34,925 nucleotides of DNA from Acidothermaceae bacterium (GCA_025925185.1 JAICLV010000005.1:1-34925); one strand, 5' to 3'. Shown: positions 16,828 through 26,098, numbered from the stretch's first letter. Notes: a model not told the origin generated them from the sequence alone. Numbers and translations: made by a program.

Positions 16828-17847
16828 TCACGCTGCGATCGGCGCCGCGACCACCCGGTTGCGTCCGGCCCGCTTCGCCGCGTACATCGCGGCGTCCGCG
16901 ATGCTGAGCAGCTCGACCGGGTTGCGAGCATGTGCGGGGAAGTTCGCCACACCGAGGCTCACCGTCACGCGCGCCCGCGGCGTGGCCACGCCCTCCACCG
17001 CAATGCGAATATCCTCGGCGCGGCGAAGAGCCGCGGTGCTGGGGCAACCGCGCAACAGCACCGCGAGTTCGTCTCCGCCAAGGCGATAGGCGCTGTCGTG
17101 CTCCCTACCGTTCGCCTCGAGGCAGGAAGCGACGCTTCGCAACACCGCGTCGCCGACCGAATGGCCAAGGGAGTCATTCACCGACTTGAAGTTGTCGATG
17201 TCGACGACGATGAGCGAAACGATCTCATCCGTGACCTGCTCGATCTCGGCGTCGAACGAGCGCCGGCTCAATAAACCAGTGACCGCGTCGTGCTCGGCGT
17301 CGTGCCGCAACGCCTGAATCGCGACGTCGGCGCGCTCGCGCGCATAAACGAGCACCACCATCAAGGCGACCAGGATCAACGAGACGCCGACGGCGTCCTC
17401 TACGACCACCGGCGCGGGGTCGATGGCGACGCACAGGGTGATCTCCGCCGCGACGACCAGCGCGGCGACCAGTCGCGCGGCGCCCACCCGCAGGTGATAG
17501 GACGCGAACAGAATCGGCCAACAGAACGCAAGTTGCGACGAGGCGCTCGGATCGTGGCTGACGAGTGACAGGAACAAGATCACTCCGATCGCGATGATCG
17601 CGATCGAGGGCCACCACAAGACGGGGAACAGGTGCGGCGCCCGCCACATGACGAGCGCGAGCACGACCAGGATCGGGACAAGGACAACCGGGACCCACCA
17701 AATGCGCTCCGGAAATGCCGGCGCCGGTATAACCCAGATCTCCAGCGAGATCAGCGTCGCGCCGAACGCGTAGAGCAGCGCGCCCGCCTTCGCGGCGTCC
17801 GCCAGCACGCGAGGTCGGCTTGCCTCACAAATACGCGACCACCACAC
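16828..17847 (-). CDS. membrane-bound GGDEF-domain protein (probable diguanylate cyclase)
   Basis: This 339-residue protein has about six transmembrane helices in residues 20-170 and a C-terminal GGDEF domain. The substrate loop DIDNFKSVNDSLGH is intact. The active-site loop reads GGDEL rather than GGDEF; the catalytic G-G-D-E is present. The inhibitory I-site RxxD (REHD) sits at the standard distance before it, and MYAAKRAGRNRV closes the domain. It probably makes c-di-GMP in response to a membrane signal and is feedback-inhibited. Start is GTG at 17847 with AGGGGGAC upstream. It lies 59 bp after the sugar operon on the same strand. Confidence 0.88.
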   Translation of the reverse strand: MWWSRICEASRPRVLADAAKAGALLYAFGATLISLEIWVIPAPAFPERIWWVPVVLVPILVVLALVMWRAPHLFPVLWWPSIAIIAIGVILFLSLVSHDPSASSQLAFCWPILFASYHLRVGAARLVAALVVAAEITLCVAIDPAPVVVEDAVGVSLILVALMVVLVYARERADVAIQALRHDAEHDAVTGLLSRRSFDAEIEQVTDEIVSLIVVDIDNFKSVNDSLGHSVGDAVLRSVASCLEANGREHDSAYRLGGDELAVLLRGCPSTAALRRAEDIRIAVEGVATPRARVTVSLGVANFPAHARNPVELLSIADAAMYAAKRAGRNRVVAAPIAA

Positions 17848-17906
17848 GTCCCCCTATCGACCGGTGGAGCGCGCTTCTGAGCGGACGACGGACGCGGTGG
17901 CTGCGG

Positions 17907-18791
17907 TCAGGGAATCACCGCAGTCGGCCCCGTGGCGAGCCGCAGGCGGTAAAAGGCGGCGGCGTTCGCGACGAAGAACCGGTGTCGCTCCGTGTCGGTG
18001 AGCTGGTCGCCTACCAGCCGGTTCGCCAGTTCGACCACCCCGACGTACTCCGCCTCCAGGAGGCAGACCGGCCAGTCCGACCCGAACATCAGTCGATCCA
18101 GCCCGAACGCCTCAACGGCGACGTCAACAGCCGGGCGGAGGGACTCGGGGCTCCACGCGCGTGGCACCGCTTCGGTCACCAGCCCAGACACTTTCGCGCA
18201 AACGTTCGGCTCGGCGGCAAGCTGGCGGATCAGCCGTTCCCACTCGCTCAGGTCGCCGCTGCGAAACGGTGGTTTCGCCAGGTGGTCGAGCACGAACCGC
18301 GTCTCGGGACACGCTCGCACGACCTCGACCGCAGCCGGCAGTTGCGGCATCTTGACCAACAGGTCGAAGGCGAGGTCGTGTCGCGCGAGCACACCCAGGC
18401 CACGACGGACGCCACCGCGCATCAGCCATTGAGGGTCGGGCTCGCTTTGCGCCAAGTGCCGAAGCCCGACCAGCCGACCACCGTCGGGCCGGGCCCGCCA
18501 TTCGGCGATGCGGTCGTCGAGATCGGACGACGTGAGGTCAGCCCAGCCGACGACACCGGCAACGAGTCCGTTCGCCGCCGCCGCCCGCTCCAGCAGGTGC
18601 GTCGTCTCGTCGGCGTCATTCACCGATTGCACGGCGACGGTGCCGATGACATCGACCGACCTGATCGCCGCTTCCAGATCCTCGACCACAAAGCTGTGGT
18701 TGATGGCGGCATCTGCCGCTGGGTCGATCCAGGGCTGCGGATGCTGCCGCAAGTCCCACAGGTGGTGATGGGCGTCGACGATACTTGTCAT
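17907..18791 (-). CDS. amidohydrolase family protein, probable L-fuconolactonase
   Basis: This 294-residue TIM-barrel hydrolase of the amidohydrolase-2 family opens with IVDAHHHLWD (metal-binding HxH) and ends with MFGSDWPVC, the distal metal aspartate. L-fuconolactonase and related sugar-lactone hydrolases have this layout and length. In context it would open L-fucono-lactone to L-fuconate. ATG at 18791 is preceded by a GAGGG 7 nt away and places the HxH at the usual position. ATG at 18833 overlaps the SDR stop as ATGA and would add 14 residues, so it is the alternative. It is the last gene of the nine-gene minus-strand cluster. Confidence 0.85.
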   Translation of the reverse strand: MTSIVDAHHHLWDLRQHPQPWIDPAADAAINHSFVVEDLEAAIRSVDVIGTVAVQSVNDADETTHLLERAAAANGLVAGVVGWADLTSSDLDDRIAEWRARPDGGRLVGLRHLAQSEPDPQWLMRGGVRRGLGVLARHDLAFDLLVKMPQLPAAVEVVRACPETRFVLDHLAKPPFRSGDLSEWERLIRQLAAEPNVCAKVSGLVTEAVPRAWSPESLRPAVDVAVEAFGLDRLMFGSDWPVCLLEAEYVGVVELANRLVGDQLTDTERHRFFVANAAAFYRLRLATGPTAVIP

Positions 18792-18829
18792 CGCTGAACC
18801 CTCGCTCGCAGCGCCGAGCGGCAGGACGG

Positions 18830-19600
18830 TCATCGGCCCAACCACCCCCCGTCGACCGGCAACGTCACGCCGTGAACGTAATCGGCCGCCCGTGACGCGA
18901 GAAAGACCACCGCACCACCGATGTCGGCCGGTGTACCCCAACGTGCGGCCGGAATTCGGTCGCTGATGGCTTTGAATCGGCCGGCGTCAGCTCTCAACGC
19001 CGCGGTGTTGTCGGTGGCGATGTATCCCGGTGCCACAGCGTTGACGTTGACCCCGTGCGAGGCCCACTCGTTCGCGAGCGCCTTCACAACGCCGGCGACT
19101 CCCGACTTCGCCGCCGTGTAGGCGACAACGTTGATTCCACCTTGGAAACTGAGTAGCGAAGCGGTGAAGATGATTTTGCCGGCGCCTTTCTCCACCATGC
19201 CCCTGCCTAGTTCTCGCGCAAGCACGAACTGGGAGGTCAGGTCGACCTGCACGATGTAATCCCAGTCGCTGTCGGAATACGCGATCGCCGGCGACCGCCG
19301 GATGTCGCCCCCGTTGTTGACGAGAATGTCGACAGTTCCGTGACGTGCGAGGATCTGCTCGGTGAGCCGGCACACGGCGTCCTGGTCTGAGAGGTCGGCA
19401 CGATACGGAGTGAAGGTGCGGCCGTGCGACTCAACGGCCTTTTGCACCGGGCTTCCGGAGTCCTCCATGCTGGCACTCACGCCGATGACGTCAGCCCCGG
19501 CCGCCGCAAGGGCCTCCGCGATTCCGGCGCCGATTCCGCGGCGGGCGCCCGTGACGACGGCCAGCCGACCAGACAAGTCGAACTGGTTGTCAGACAGCAC
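18830..19600 (-). CDS. SDR family oxidoreductase, KduD-like
   Basis: This 256-residue short-chain dehydrogenase has the NAD(P)-binding TGARRGIG, the structural VNNGG (usually NNAG), catalytic Ser in FTASLLSFQGG and Tyr-Lys in YTAAK. Its C-terminal half (ANEWASHGVNVNAVAPGYIATDNT, VDGGWLGR) closely resembles KduD, the 2-deoxy-D-gluconate 3-dehydrogenase / 2-keto-3-deoxy-sugar-acid oxidoreductase. In this cluster it most likely oxidises 2-keto-3-deoxy-L-fuconate, the step after fuconate dehydratase; that is inferred from context. GTG at 19600 has a strong GAGGAGG 6 nt upstream and overlaps the end of the alcohol dehydrogenase by 11 bp. Confidence 0.9.
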   Translation of the reverse strand: MLSDNQFDLSGRLAVVTGARRGIGAGIAEALAAAGADVIGVSASMEDSGSPVQKAVESHGRTFTPYRADLSDQDAVCRLTEQILARHGTVDILVNNGGDIRRSPAIAYSDSDWDYIVQVDLTSQFVLARELGRGMVEKGAGKIIFTASLLSFQGGINVVAYTAAKSGVAGVVKALANEWASHGVNVNAVAPGYIATDNTAALRADAGRFKAISDRIPAARWGTPADIGGAVVFLASRAADYVHGVTLPVDGGWLGR

Positions 19601-20633
19601 GGTTGGCCTCCTCGGACGCGGTGGTGCAGTCGACGAGCACTTTCATAACGCCGCCACCATCTAACGAGGCGAACGCCTCGCCTGCCTCATCGAGCGGAAC
19701 GACGGCGCTGATGAGCTGATCGGCGGGCACCACGCCCGAGGCGATCAGCCGAACCGCCTCCTCGAAGTCACGGCGTTCGTAAAGGCGCGCGCCGACCATC
19801 TCCAGCTCACGCCAGAAGAAGCGGTGCAGGTTCATTTCGCGCGGCTGGGTGTGGATGGCGACCATTACCAGCTTTCCGCGCACCCCGAGGACGTCGACCG
19901 CCGTTGCGACGCCACCCGCGGAACCTGACACCTCGAAGGCGACGTCCGCTCCACGGGACGACGTGAGCTCGTCGATCGCGCTCGCCACCTCGGTCGTTGC
20001 GGGGTCGATCACGCGAAAGCCGAGCCTCGCGGCGAGCGCACGTCGATCGCCGTCGACCTCCACCAGCGAGATGTCGGCACCCGCCGCTCGCGCGACCACC
20101 GCGATCAGCATGCCGACAGGACCACCGCCGACGACGACAACGTTGTGACCAGCGGCTACCGCTGCGCGCCGGACATCGTGCACCGCGACCGCCGTCGGCT
20201 CGACGAGAGCCGCGTGCCGCAAGCCCACGTCGCTCGGCACGCGCACCAGCAGCGTCGCCGGCACGTTCCACCTGTTCTGCATGGCCCCCGCCGCGTCGAT
20301 GCCGAGAAAGACAAGTCGCGGGCACACGTGACCGAACCCGGCCAGGCAAGCAGCGCAGACGCCGCACGACCGCACCGGCAGCACGCAGACCGAGTCGCCG
20401 ACCGACCAACCTTCAACGCCGGCTCCGATTGCCGCGATCGTCGCGGAGCACTCGTGTCCGATGACGGCGGGTCGGCTCACGCGACCATCCATGTCTCCGT
20501 GGTAGATGTGCAGATCGGTGCCGCAGATCCCGGTGTACGCGACGGCAAGCTGCACCTCCCCCTCCCGCGGCGCGCCGACTGCGACGTCGGCGGCCTCGAT
20601 GGTCTTCGGCCCGGTGTACCTCGCGGCGCGCAT
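19590..20633 (-). CDS. zinc-dependent alcohol dehydrogenase family protein (MDR)
   Basis: This 347-residue medium-chain dehydrogenase carries the catalytic-zinc motif CGTDLHIYHGD and GHE, a structural-zinc cysteine cluster in CGVCAACLAGFGHVC, and the Rossmann motif VVGGGPVGM. It resembles L-threonine/sorbitol/galactitol dehydrogenase-type enzymes. Within the fucose cluster it could oxidise the sugar, an alditol or a downstream product such as lactaldehyde; which one cannot be decided here. ATG at 20633 has GAGG 7 nt upstream. It lies 63 bp after the mutarotase gene and overlaps the SDR start. Confidence 0.9.
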   Translation of the reverse strand: MRAARYTGPKTIEAADVAVGAPREGEVQLAVAYTGICGTDLHIYHGDMDGRVSRPAVIGHECSATIAAIGAGVEGWSVGDSVCVLPVRSCGVCAACLAGFGHVCPRLVFLGIDAAGAMQNRWNVPATLLVRVPSDVGLRHAALVEPTAVAVHDVRRAAVAAGHNVVVVGGGPVGMLIAVVARAAGADISLVEVDGDRRALAARLGFRVIDPATTEVASAIDELTSSRGADVAFEVSGSAGGVATAVDVLGVRGKLVMVAIHTQPREMNLHRFFWRELEMVGARLYERRDFEEAVRLIASGVVPADQLISAVVPLDEAGEAFASLDGGGVMKVLVDCTTASEEANRAV

Positions 20634-20696
20634 GTCAGGTCCTCGTTTCCTCGCGATGGCGGTCGAATGTCGTTGTCATGGGTCGAGCGGCGGTCC

Positions 20697-21050
20697 CTAG
20701 TCCATGTGCCAGAGCTCGGGCAACTCGAGCCATTGTCGTCCGTCTGCCGTGCCGGGTAACCGCTCCTGGCAGGGATCGGTCAAGCTCCACCAGCGCTGCG
20801 TAGCAGGGTCGGCCGAGATCCGGCTCATGTCGCCGTCGTAGTCGTCGCCGACGTACTCGTAGTAACTGAAGAGCACGTCGTCGAGAAGGTAGATGCTGTA
20901 GTTGCGAATATTGGCGGCGCTGATCATCGCCTCAACCTCGGGCCACACCGATGTGTGCAAGTGCAGATATTGCTCCCTTGCCTCAGCGCGCAAACGAACT
21001 GCCTGCGCGACCCGACGCGTCGGCGGCACGGTTGAGCGCGACTCCGTCAT
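20697..21050 (-). CDS. L-rhamnose/L-fucose mutarotase family protein
   Basis: This 117-residue protein belongs to the RhaM/RhaU (DUF718) mutarotase family, small alpha/beta-barrel dimers that interconvert anomers of 6-deoxyhexoses. Family hallmarks are the HTSVWPEV segment with the catalytic His, [17 protein letters not shown] and [15 protein letters not shown]. Length is typical (about 105-120). ATG at 21050 overlaps the L-fuconate dehydratase stop as ATGA, so it is translationally coupled to it. The neighbour identifies the substrate as probably L-fucose rather than L-rhamnose. Confidence 0.92.
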   Translation of the reverse strand: MTESRSTVPPTRRVAQAVRLRAEAREQYLHLHTSVWPEVEAMISAANIRNYSIYLLDDVLFSYYEYVGDDYDGDMSRISADPATQRWWSLTDPCQERLPGTADGRQWLELPELWHMD

Positions 21051-22390
21051 CGACGCGCCCCGTCGATCAGCGTTTCCGATCCGGAGCGTACGGCCGGCGG
21101 CGACACCCAAGCTGGACCGTTCGGGTAAAGATGCTCGACGACTGACTCCGGCCGAATCCGCGCTCCGGTCCCGGGAGTGACCGGCGCGACGTATCGACCG
21201 TTGCGAAGCTGCACCGGATCGACGAAGTGCTCGTGCAAATGGTCGACGTACTCGACCATCCGACCGTCCGTCGCACCGCTGACAGCCACGTAGTCGAACA
21301 TCGACAGGTGTTGCACGAGTTCGCACAGGCCGACGCCGCCCGCGTGCGGGCACACCGCGACGCCGAACTTCTTCGCCATCAACAAAATTGCCAGGTTCTC
21401 GTTGACCCCGGCGACCCGACAGGCGTCAATCTGCACGACGTCGAGGGCGCCCGCTTGCAGGAACTGCTTGAACATCACCGCGTTGTGCACGTGCTCACCG
21501 GTCGCCACTCGAATCGGCGCGACCGCACGACGCACGGCAGCGTGGCCCAAGATGTCGTCGGGTGACGTCGGCTCCTCGATCCAGTAGGGCTCGAATTCGC
21601 GGAGACCACCGACCCACTCGATCGCCTCTTCGACTCCCCAGGCCTGGTTGGCGTCGATGCCGATCGGGAGATCGCCTACGGCCGCGCGCGCGATGCCGAG
21701 TCGCCGCCGATCCTCGTTGAGATCGACGCCCACCTTCAGCTTGATCATGCCGAAACCGTCAGCCTTGGCGTCGGCGCTCAGCCGTGCCAGTTTCTCGTCG
21801 TCGTAGCCGAGCCAGCCTGGTGTGGTGGTGTAGGCCGGAAACCCCGTCGCGAGGAGGTCGCGGACGCGGTCGTCCTTGCCGTCCTGCCCGCGCTCCAGGA
21901 TGAGCAGGGCTTCGGCCGGCGTCAGCGCGTCGCGCAGGTAGCGGAAGTCGATCGTCTTGACGATCTCGGCCGGCGGCATGTCAGCAAGAAGCCCCCACAG
22001 CGGCTGCCCGGCCCGACGCGCCTTCAGGTCCCACAGCGCGTTGAGCACGGCGGACGCGGCCATATGAATGACACCCTTCGCTGGCCCGAGCCAGCGGAGT
22101 TGGCTGTCACCGACCAATCTCCTGCTGACCGCGCCGAGGTCACCGATCATGTCGTCGACGTTTTGACCAACCACCAGCGGCCGCAGTGCCTCGATGGCGG
22201 CAAGTTGCACGTCATTCCCGCGGCCAACCGTGAAAGCGAATCCAAAGCCGCGATCACCGTCACCCGTCTCGATCTCGAGATATGCCGCTGAGTAGTCGGG
22301 GAACGGGTTGAGCGCGTCGGAACCATCGCGATGACGCGAGGTGGGAAATCGCACGTCCGCTGTATGGAATCCGGTGATCCGGTTGGTCAC
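21047..22390 (-). CDS. fucD: L-fuconate dehydratase
   Basis: This 447-residue enolase-superfamily enzyme dehydrates L-fuconate to 2-keto-3-deoxy-L-fuconate. I recognise long stretches shared with the characterised Xanthomonas enzyme: VRFPTSR with DGSDA, [15 protein letters not shown] [50 protein letters not shown] and [14 protein letters not shown]. Active-site residues are all present: K217 and K219 (KLKVG), metal ligands D246, E272 and E299, then D322 and H349. Length matches (about 440). GTG at 22390 is preceded by GGAGAGGAG at good spacing. This gene gives the cluster its most secure functional assignment. Confidence 0.95.
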   Translation of the reverse strand: MTNRITGFHTADVRFPTSRHRDGSDALNPFPDYSAAYLEIETGDGDRGFGFAFTVGRGNDVQLAAIEALRPLVVGQNVDDMIGDLGAVSRRLVGDSQLRWLGPAKGVIHMAASAVLNALWDLKARRAGQPLWGLLADMPPAEIVKTIDFRYLRDALTPAEALLILERGQDGKDDRVRDLLATGFPAYTTTPGWLGYDDEKLARLSADAKADGFGMIKLKVGVDLNEDRRRLGIARAAVGDLPIGIDANQAWGVEEAIEWVGGLREFEPYWIEEPTSPDDILGHAAVRRAVAPIRVATGEHVHNAVMFKQFLQAGALDVVQIDACRVAGVNENLAILLMAKKFGVAVCPHAGGVGLCELVQHLSMFDYVAVSGATDGRMVEYVDHLHEHFVDPVQLRNGRYVAPVTPGTGARIRPESVVEHLYPNGPAWVSPPAVRSGSETLIDGARR

Positions 22391-22484
22391 GCTGCTCCTC
22401 TCCTAGGGGCCGCATCGCGGCGGTTCGACGCAGCTCGAAGTCGCTGACGGCAGGAACGATCGATATTCGTGGCAGATCGGATGG

Positions 22485-23447
22485 CTACGCCATTTGCTCC
22501 CTCACATCGACCGACACGTCTTGATTCTCGGGTCGGCCCACCGGCCAAGTGACGTTTCGCACCGGCGCGAGAACGCGCTGCAGGTCCCGCAAGAGGTCGG
22601 TGTCGATCTCGCTTTCGGACCAGGCGATGTTGCGCGCCATGTTTTCCGCTCGGGCCGATCCCACCAGCGTGCTCACCACACCAGGAAGCCGCAGCGCGTA
22701 CTGGAGCGCCAGTTTGGCGATGTCACTGCCCCTGTCACGACACAGTTGGGCGGCGCGGGCGCAGGCTTCGAGCAACTCCGCCGAGGCAGGGTGCCAGGCC
22801 GGGGCACCGCGCGTCGTCAAGGCGCCCATCGCCAGCACGGAAGCATTGATGACGCCAATGTCCCGCTCGGCAAAGACCGGCGACCATTGCGCGAAGCTTT
22901 GGTCTTGGAGGTTGTACCGGCAGTAGGTGAGAACCGTGTCGACCTTCGCCCGAGCCGACACGTAATCGAGCGCCTTCAAGGAGTATCCGGTCACACCGAC
23001 GTATCGAGCCTTGCCCTCGTCGACCAACGACCGCAACGCCGGGATGGTCTCTTCGACGACCTGGTCGAGTGCGACGAACTCGATGTCATGACACTGAATG
23101 AGATCAACGTGATCGACACCAAGCCGCCGCAGGCTTTCATCGACACTGGCGCGCACTCGCTTCTCCGAGTAGTCGAACTCGGCGTCGCCGTACCGTCCCA
23201 CCTTCGTCGCGAGCACGTAGTCGTCGCGCGGGACCCCCGCAAGCGCTCGACCGAGCACCGTCTCCGCACGGGTGATCCCGTAGTACGGCGAAACGTCAAG
23301 GAAGTTGACACCCGAGGCGAGCGAGTGGCGGACCGACCGGACAGCGTCCGTCTCGTCGACATCGTCGAACACGCCACCGAGTGGGGAGGCCCCGTAGCCA
23401 AGCACGGAAACGAAGAGATCCGTCCGGCCGAGACGTCGATAATCCAT
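22485..23447 (-). CDS. aldo/keto reductase, L-galactose/L-fucose dehydrogenase-like
   Basis: This 320-residue AKR has the catalytic tetrad D51, Y56, K82 and H120. It resembles plant L-galactose dehydrogenase along its whole length, for example GASPLGGVF, FLDVSPYYG, ATKVGRYG, LIQCHDIEF and the terminal PVRNVTWP. L-Fucose is 6-deoxy-L-galactose, so oxidation of L-fucose at C1 to L-fucono-lactone is the natural role beside fuconate dehydratase. ATG at 23447 starts 6 bp after the permease stop. It is followed by fucD after 94 bp. Confidence 0.9.
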   Translation of the reverse strand: MDYRRLGRTDLFVSVLGYGASPLGGVFDDVDETDAVRSVRHSLASGVNFLDVSPYYGITRAETVLGRALAGVPRDDYVLATKVGRYGDAEFDYSEKRVRASVDESLRRLGVDHVDLIQCHDIEFVALDQVVEETIPALRSLVDEGKARYVGVTGYSLKALDYVSARAKVDTVLTYCRYNLQDQSFAQWSPVFAERDIGVINASVLAMGALTTRGAPAWHPASAELLEACARAAQLCRDRGSDIAKLALQYALRLPGVVSTLVGSARAENMARNIAWSESEIDTDLLRDLQRVLAPVRNVTWPVGRPENQDVSVDVREQMA

Positions 23448-23453
23448 GCGCTG

Positions 23454-24500
23454 TCAGTCCTGAGCCTGACCGCTGGTGATGCGGGAGACCACCAATGCGA
23501 AGAGGATGATCGCGCCGTCAAGGGCACCGATCCACTCAGCGGACACTCCACCCAGGGTCAACACGTCTTGAATCATGTACAACAGCAAGACACCGGTGAA
23601 CGCACCGAACATGGTGCCCTTTCCGCCGTTGAGACTGATTCCTCCGATGACGGCCGCCGCGAAAACCGTGAAGATGTAGCCGTTCCCTTGGTTCGCCGCC
23701 ACCGACGCCAGTCGTCCGGTCAACATCAACCCGCCGAGCGCCGCGAGTGTGCTGCACACGATCAGCGTGACCCAAAGCACTCGATCGACGTTGATGCCCG
23801 CCGCACGGGCGGCGTTCGGATTGCCTCCGACCGCGTAAAGGGACCGTCCGACGCGGGTGTAGCCGAGGACGAACATCGCGGCCGCGAAGAGCGCGAGGCA
23901 CAACCAGACGGCGACCGGCACCGTCAGCCATCTGGCCTGACCGATCCAGAGCATCGACTTCGGCAGATTGAAGAAGGTCTGGCCCTTGGAGATTCCGGTT
24001 AGCAGACCACGCAACACGATCAACATGCCGAGGGTCACGATGAAGCCATTCAGGCGGTACTTCACGATCAGCAGGCCGTTGATCGCTCCGATCAGAGCCC
24101 CGGCTGCCAAAGTCAGCGGAATCCCGGTCCATGACGGCAAGTGCGAGCCTAACCCAATGGACGCGGGTGCCCCAGGCAACAACAGCCACGCGGCAAATCC
24201 GGGGGCAAGTCCAAAGGTCGACTCCAGCGACAGGTCCATTCGCCCAGCGATCAGGATCATCGCTTCGGCCAGCACGAGAACGCCGACCTCGGACATCGTC
24301 TGCAGAATGAGGATGAGGTTGCCTTTGTGCAGGAACACCGGGTTGACGGCGTAGCCGAGAATCGCGACCGCGACGACGGCGGGCACAAGGGCGAAGTCAC
24401 GCAGCCGCGCGATCCGGATCCGGCTGGTCGCCGATGTCCGCGGAAGCGCGATCCGCGCGTCACCCGCTGTCTCGGAAACGCTGTTAGTCATGGATTTCAC
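23454..24500 (-). CDS. sugar ABC transporter permease (CUT2, RbsC-like)
   Basis: This 348-residue membrane protein of the BPD_transp_2 family has about ten hydrophobic helices and the conserved cytoplasmic loop VGGNPNAARAAGINV, which contacts the ATPase. It forms the homodimeric channel for a CUT2 monosaccharide importer. GTG at 24500 has GGAGGG 5 nt upstream and is preferred. ATG at 24491 is an alternative. Both overlap the end of the ATPase gene. Substrate is inferred from the downstream enzymes (L-fucose or a similar 6-deoxyhexose). Confidence 0.93.
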   Translation of the reverse strand: MKSMTNSVSETAGDARIALPRTSATSRIRIARLRDFALVPAVVAVAILGYAVNPVFLHKGNLILILQTMSEVGVLVLAEAMILIAGRMDLSLESTFGLAPGFAAWLLLPGAPASIGLGSHLPSWTGIPLTLAAGALIGAINGLLIVKYRLNGFIVTLGMLIVLRGLLTGISKGQTFFNLPKSMLWIGQARWLTVPVAVWLCLALFAAAMFVLGYTRVGRSLYAVGGNPNAARAAGINVDRVLWVTLIVCSTLAALGGLMLTGRLASVAANQGNGYIFTVFAAAVIGGISLNGGKGTMFGAFTGVLLLYMIQDVLTLGGVSAEWIGALDGAIILFALVVSRITSGQAQD

Positions 24501-26028
24501 TCACGCCCTCCATCGCGCTAACGAGCGCATTGTCGGCCCAACCAGCCTGGAATTCGTCGACGACGGCACCTCGGAACAGCACGAGCACGCGGTCACACAC
24601 TCGAAGGTCGTCGAGTTCATCTGACACGACAAGAACCGCCGTGCCGCGTGCGCGCATCTCATCGACCACGCCAAGCAACGTCTCTTTCGACCGGACGTCG
24701 ACACCGGCGGTGGGTGAGATGAGAACAAGCAACTGCGGTTCGCTCGCCAGCGCTCGCGCCATTACGACTTTCTGTTGGTTGCCTCCTGAAAGCGCCGACA
24801 CCGGAAGATCGGGGCCGGACGTCTTCACCGAGAGCGCGTCAATCAGCCGCAATGCCAGAGCGTCGCGACGCTTCGGCGAAAGGACGCCACGCTTGCCGAT
24901 GCGCTCTGGCACGGTCATCGTCATGTTCTCGGCAACGCTCAAACCAGGCACATATCCCTGGTCGTGGCGATCCTGAGGGACAAAGGCGACCCCCTTACGC
25001 AGCGCGTCGGAGACATTGCCAGCCTTCGGACTCCGGCCATTGACAGACAGCGATCCGGCGATTGGCTTGCGTAAGCCGACAAGCGTCTCCCCGATCTCGG
25101 TCTTGCCGCTGCCACCGCCACCGGCAAGTCCGACGACCTCGCCACGGCGGATCTGGAACGTGACAGGAGGAGCGCCGTCGATCGCCACCAGTTCGCGGAT
25201 GTCGAGCAACAAAGGCTTGTTGGCTTCGCGCACCGCAGTCGGCCGCTGCGTGGCCGTCGTCACCGCCTCACCGGTCATCGCCGCGACGAGCGACGAAGTG
25301 GGCACTGCCGCCACGTCGTCCGTCAGAATGTGCCTGGCGTCACGGAAGACCGTGACGCGCTGGCAGATCTCGTAGATCTCCTCGAGATGGTGGGAGATGA
25401 ACAAGAACGTCATGCCTTCTTTTTGAAGGGCGCGGATTCTCTGGAAGAGACGGTCGATCGCCGTCCGATCGAGCTGGGCGGTGGGCTCGTCGAGGATGAT
25501 GAATCGCGCATCGAACGACAGCGCTCGCGCGATCTCGAGCAGTTGGCGTTGCTCCACGTTGAGATCGCGCGCCGCCGCATTGACGTCGATGGCGAGGTTC
25601 CAGGTTTCAAGCAACGCTCGAGCCTGCTCGCGCATCCGCCGCCACGAGATGGACGTCCCGTTGCCGTGCGGCTGGCGATTGAGGTAGAGGTTCTCCCCGA
25701 CGGTGAGGTTGGGAATGATCGTCGACTTTTGATAGACGCACGCCACCCGCCGGCGCCAGCCGTCGCGATCGGCCAGGCTTGGGGCGCGCTCACCGTTGAA
25801 GAAGACGGCGCCTTTGTCGGGCGCCTGTAGGCCGGTCAAGATGCTGACCAGAGTGGATTTTCCAGCGCCGTTGCGACCGACAAGCGCGTGCGTCTCGCCG
25901 GCCTGAATGACGATGCCCGCGTCGTGCAGCGCGACCGTGCTGCCGTACTCCTTGACGATTCCGCGGGCTTCGGCGACTGGCGTCGGGCGCGCATCGCCCG
26001 GGGGTAACGCGGCGCTGGCGGCACTCAT
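24484..26028 (-). CDS. sugar ABC transporter ATP-binding protein (two NBDs, CUT2)
   Basis: This 514-residue protein has two ATPase domains in tandem, as in RbsA/XylG. The first has Walker A GRNGAGKST, a degenerate signature NVEQRQLLEIARAL and Walker B FIILDEPTAQLD. The second has Walker A GGGGSGKTE, a classic signature LSGGNQQ and Walker B ending LLVLISPTAGVD, in which the usual Asp-Glu is Ile-Ser. Only one site is therefore likely to hydrolyse ATP. ATG at 26028 has AAGGAG 8 nt upstream. It lies 79 bp after the binding-protein gene, with a strong hairpin in between. Confidence 0.94.
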   Translation of the reverse strand: MSAASAALPPGDARPTPVAEARGIVKEYGSTVALHDAGIVIQAGETHALVGRNGAGKSTLVSILTGLQAPDKGAVFFNGERAPSLADRDGWRRRVACVYQKSTIIPNLTVGENLYLNRQPHGNGTSISWRRMREQARALLETWNLAIDVNAAARDLNVEQRQLLEIARALSFDARFIILDEPTAQLDRTAIDRLFQRIRALQKEGMTFLFISHHLEEIYEICQRVTVFRDARHILTDDVAAVPTSSLVAAMTGEAVTTATQRPTAVREANKPLLLDIRELVAIDGAPPVTFQIRRGEVVGLAGGGGSGKTEIGETLVGLRKPIAGSLSVNGRSPKAGNVSDALRKGVAFVPQDRHDQGYVPGLSVAENMTMTVPERIGKRGVLSPKRRDALALRLIDALSVKTSGPDLPVSALSGGNQQKVVMARALASEPQLLVLISPTAGVDVRSKETLLGVVDEMRARGTAVLVVSDELDDLRVCDRVLVLFRGAVVDEFQAGWADNALVSAMEGVSEIHD

Positions 26029-26059
26029 GAAACAAGCTCCTTGCGAATCTAAGTTCGAT

Positions 26060-26098
26060 CTGCGGCTCGGCGACAACCGGGTCGCCGCCGAGCCGCAG
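26060..26098 (-). terminator. intra-operon hairpin between binding-protein and ATPase genes
   Basis: CTGCGGCTCGGCG pairs perfectly with CGCCGAGCCGCAG (13 bp, 13-nt loop). An alternative pairing is a 9-bp outer stem plus a GGCGAC/GTCGCC inner stem. It starts 9 nt after the binding-protein stop and has no T-run. Such hairpins act as partial terminators or 3'-end stabilisers and give the binding protein more mRNA than the membrane parts. Confidence 0.7.

Noticed and set aside
22494..24002. Long plus-strand open frame opposite the AKR and permease
   Set aside because: Shadow reading spanning two real genes and their boundary, which no real protein would do.
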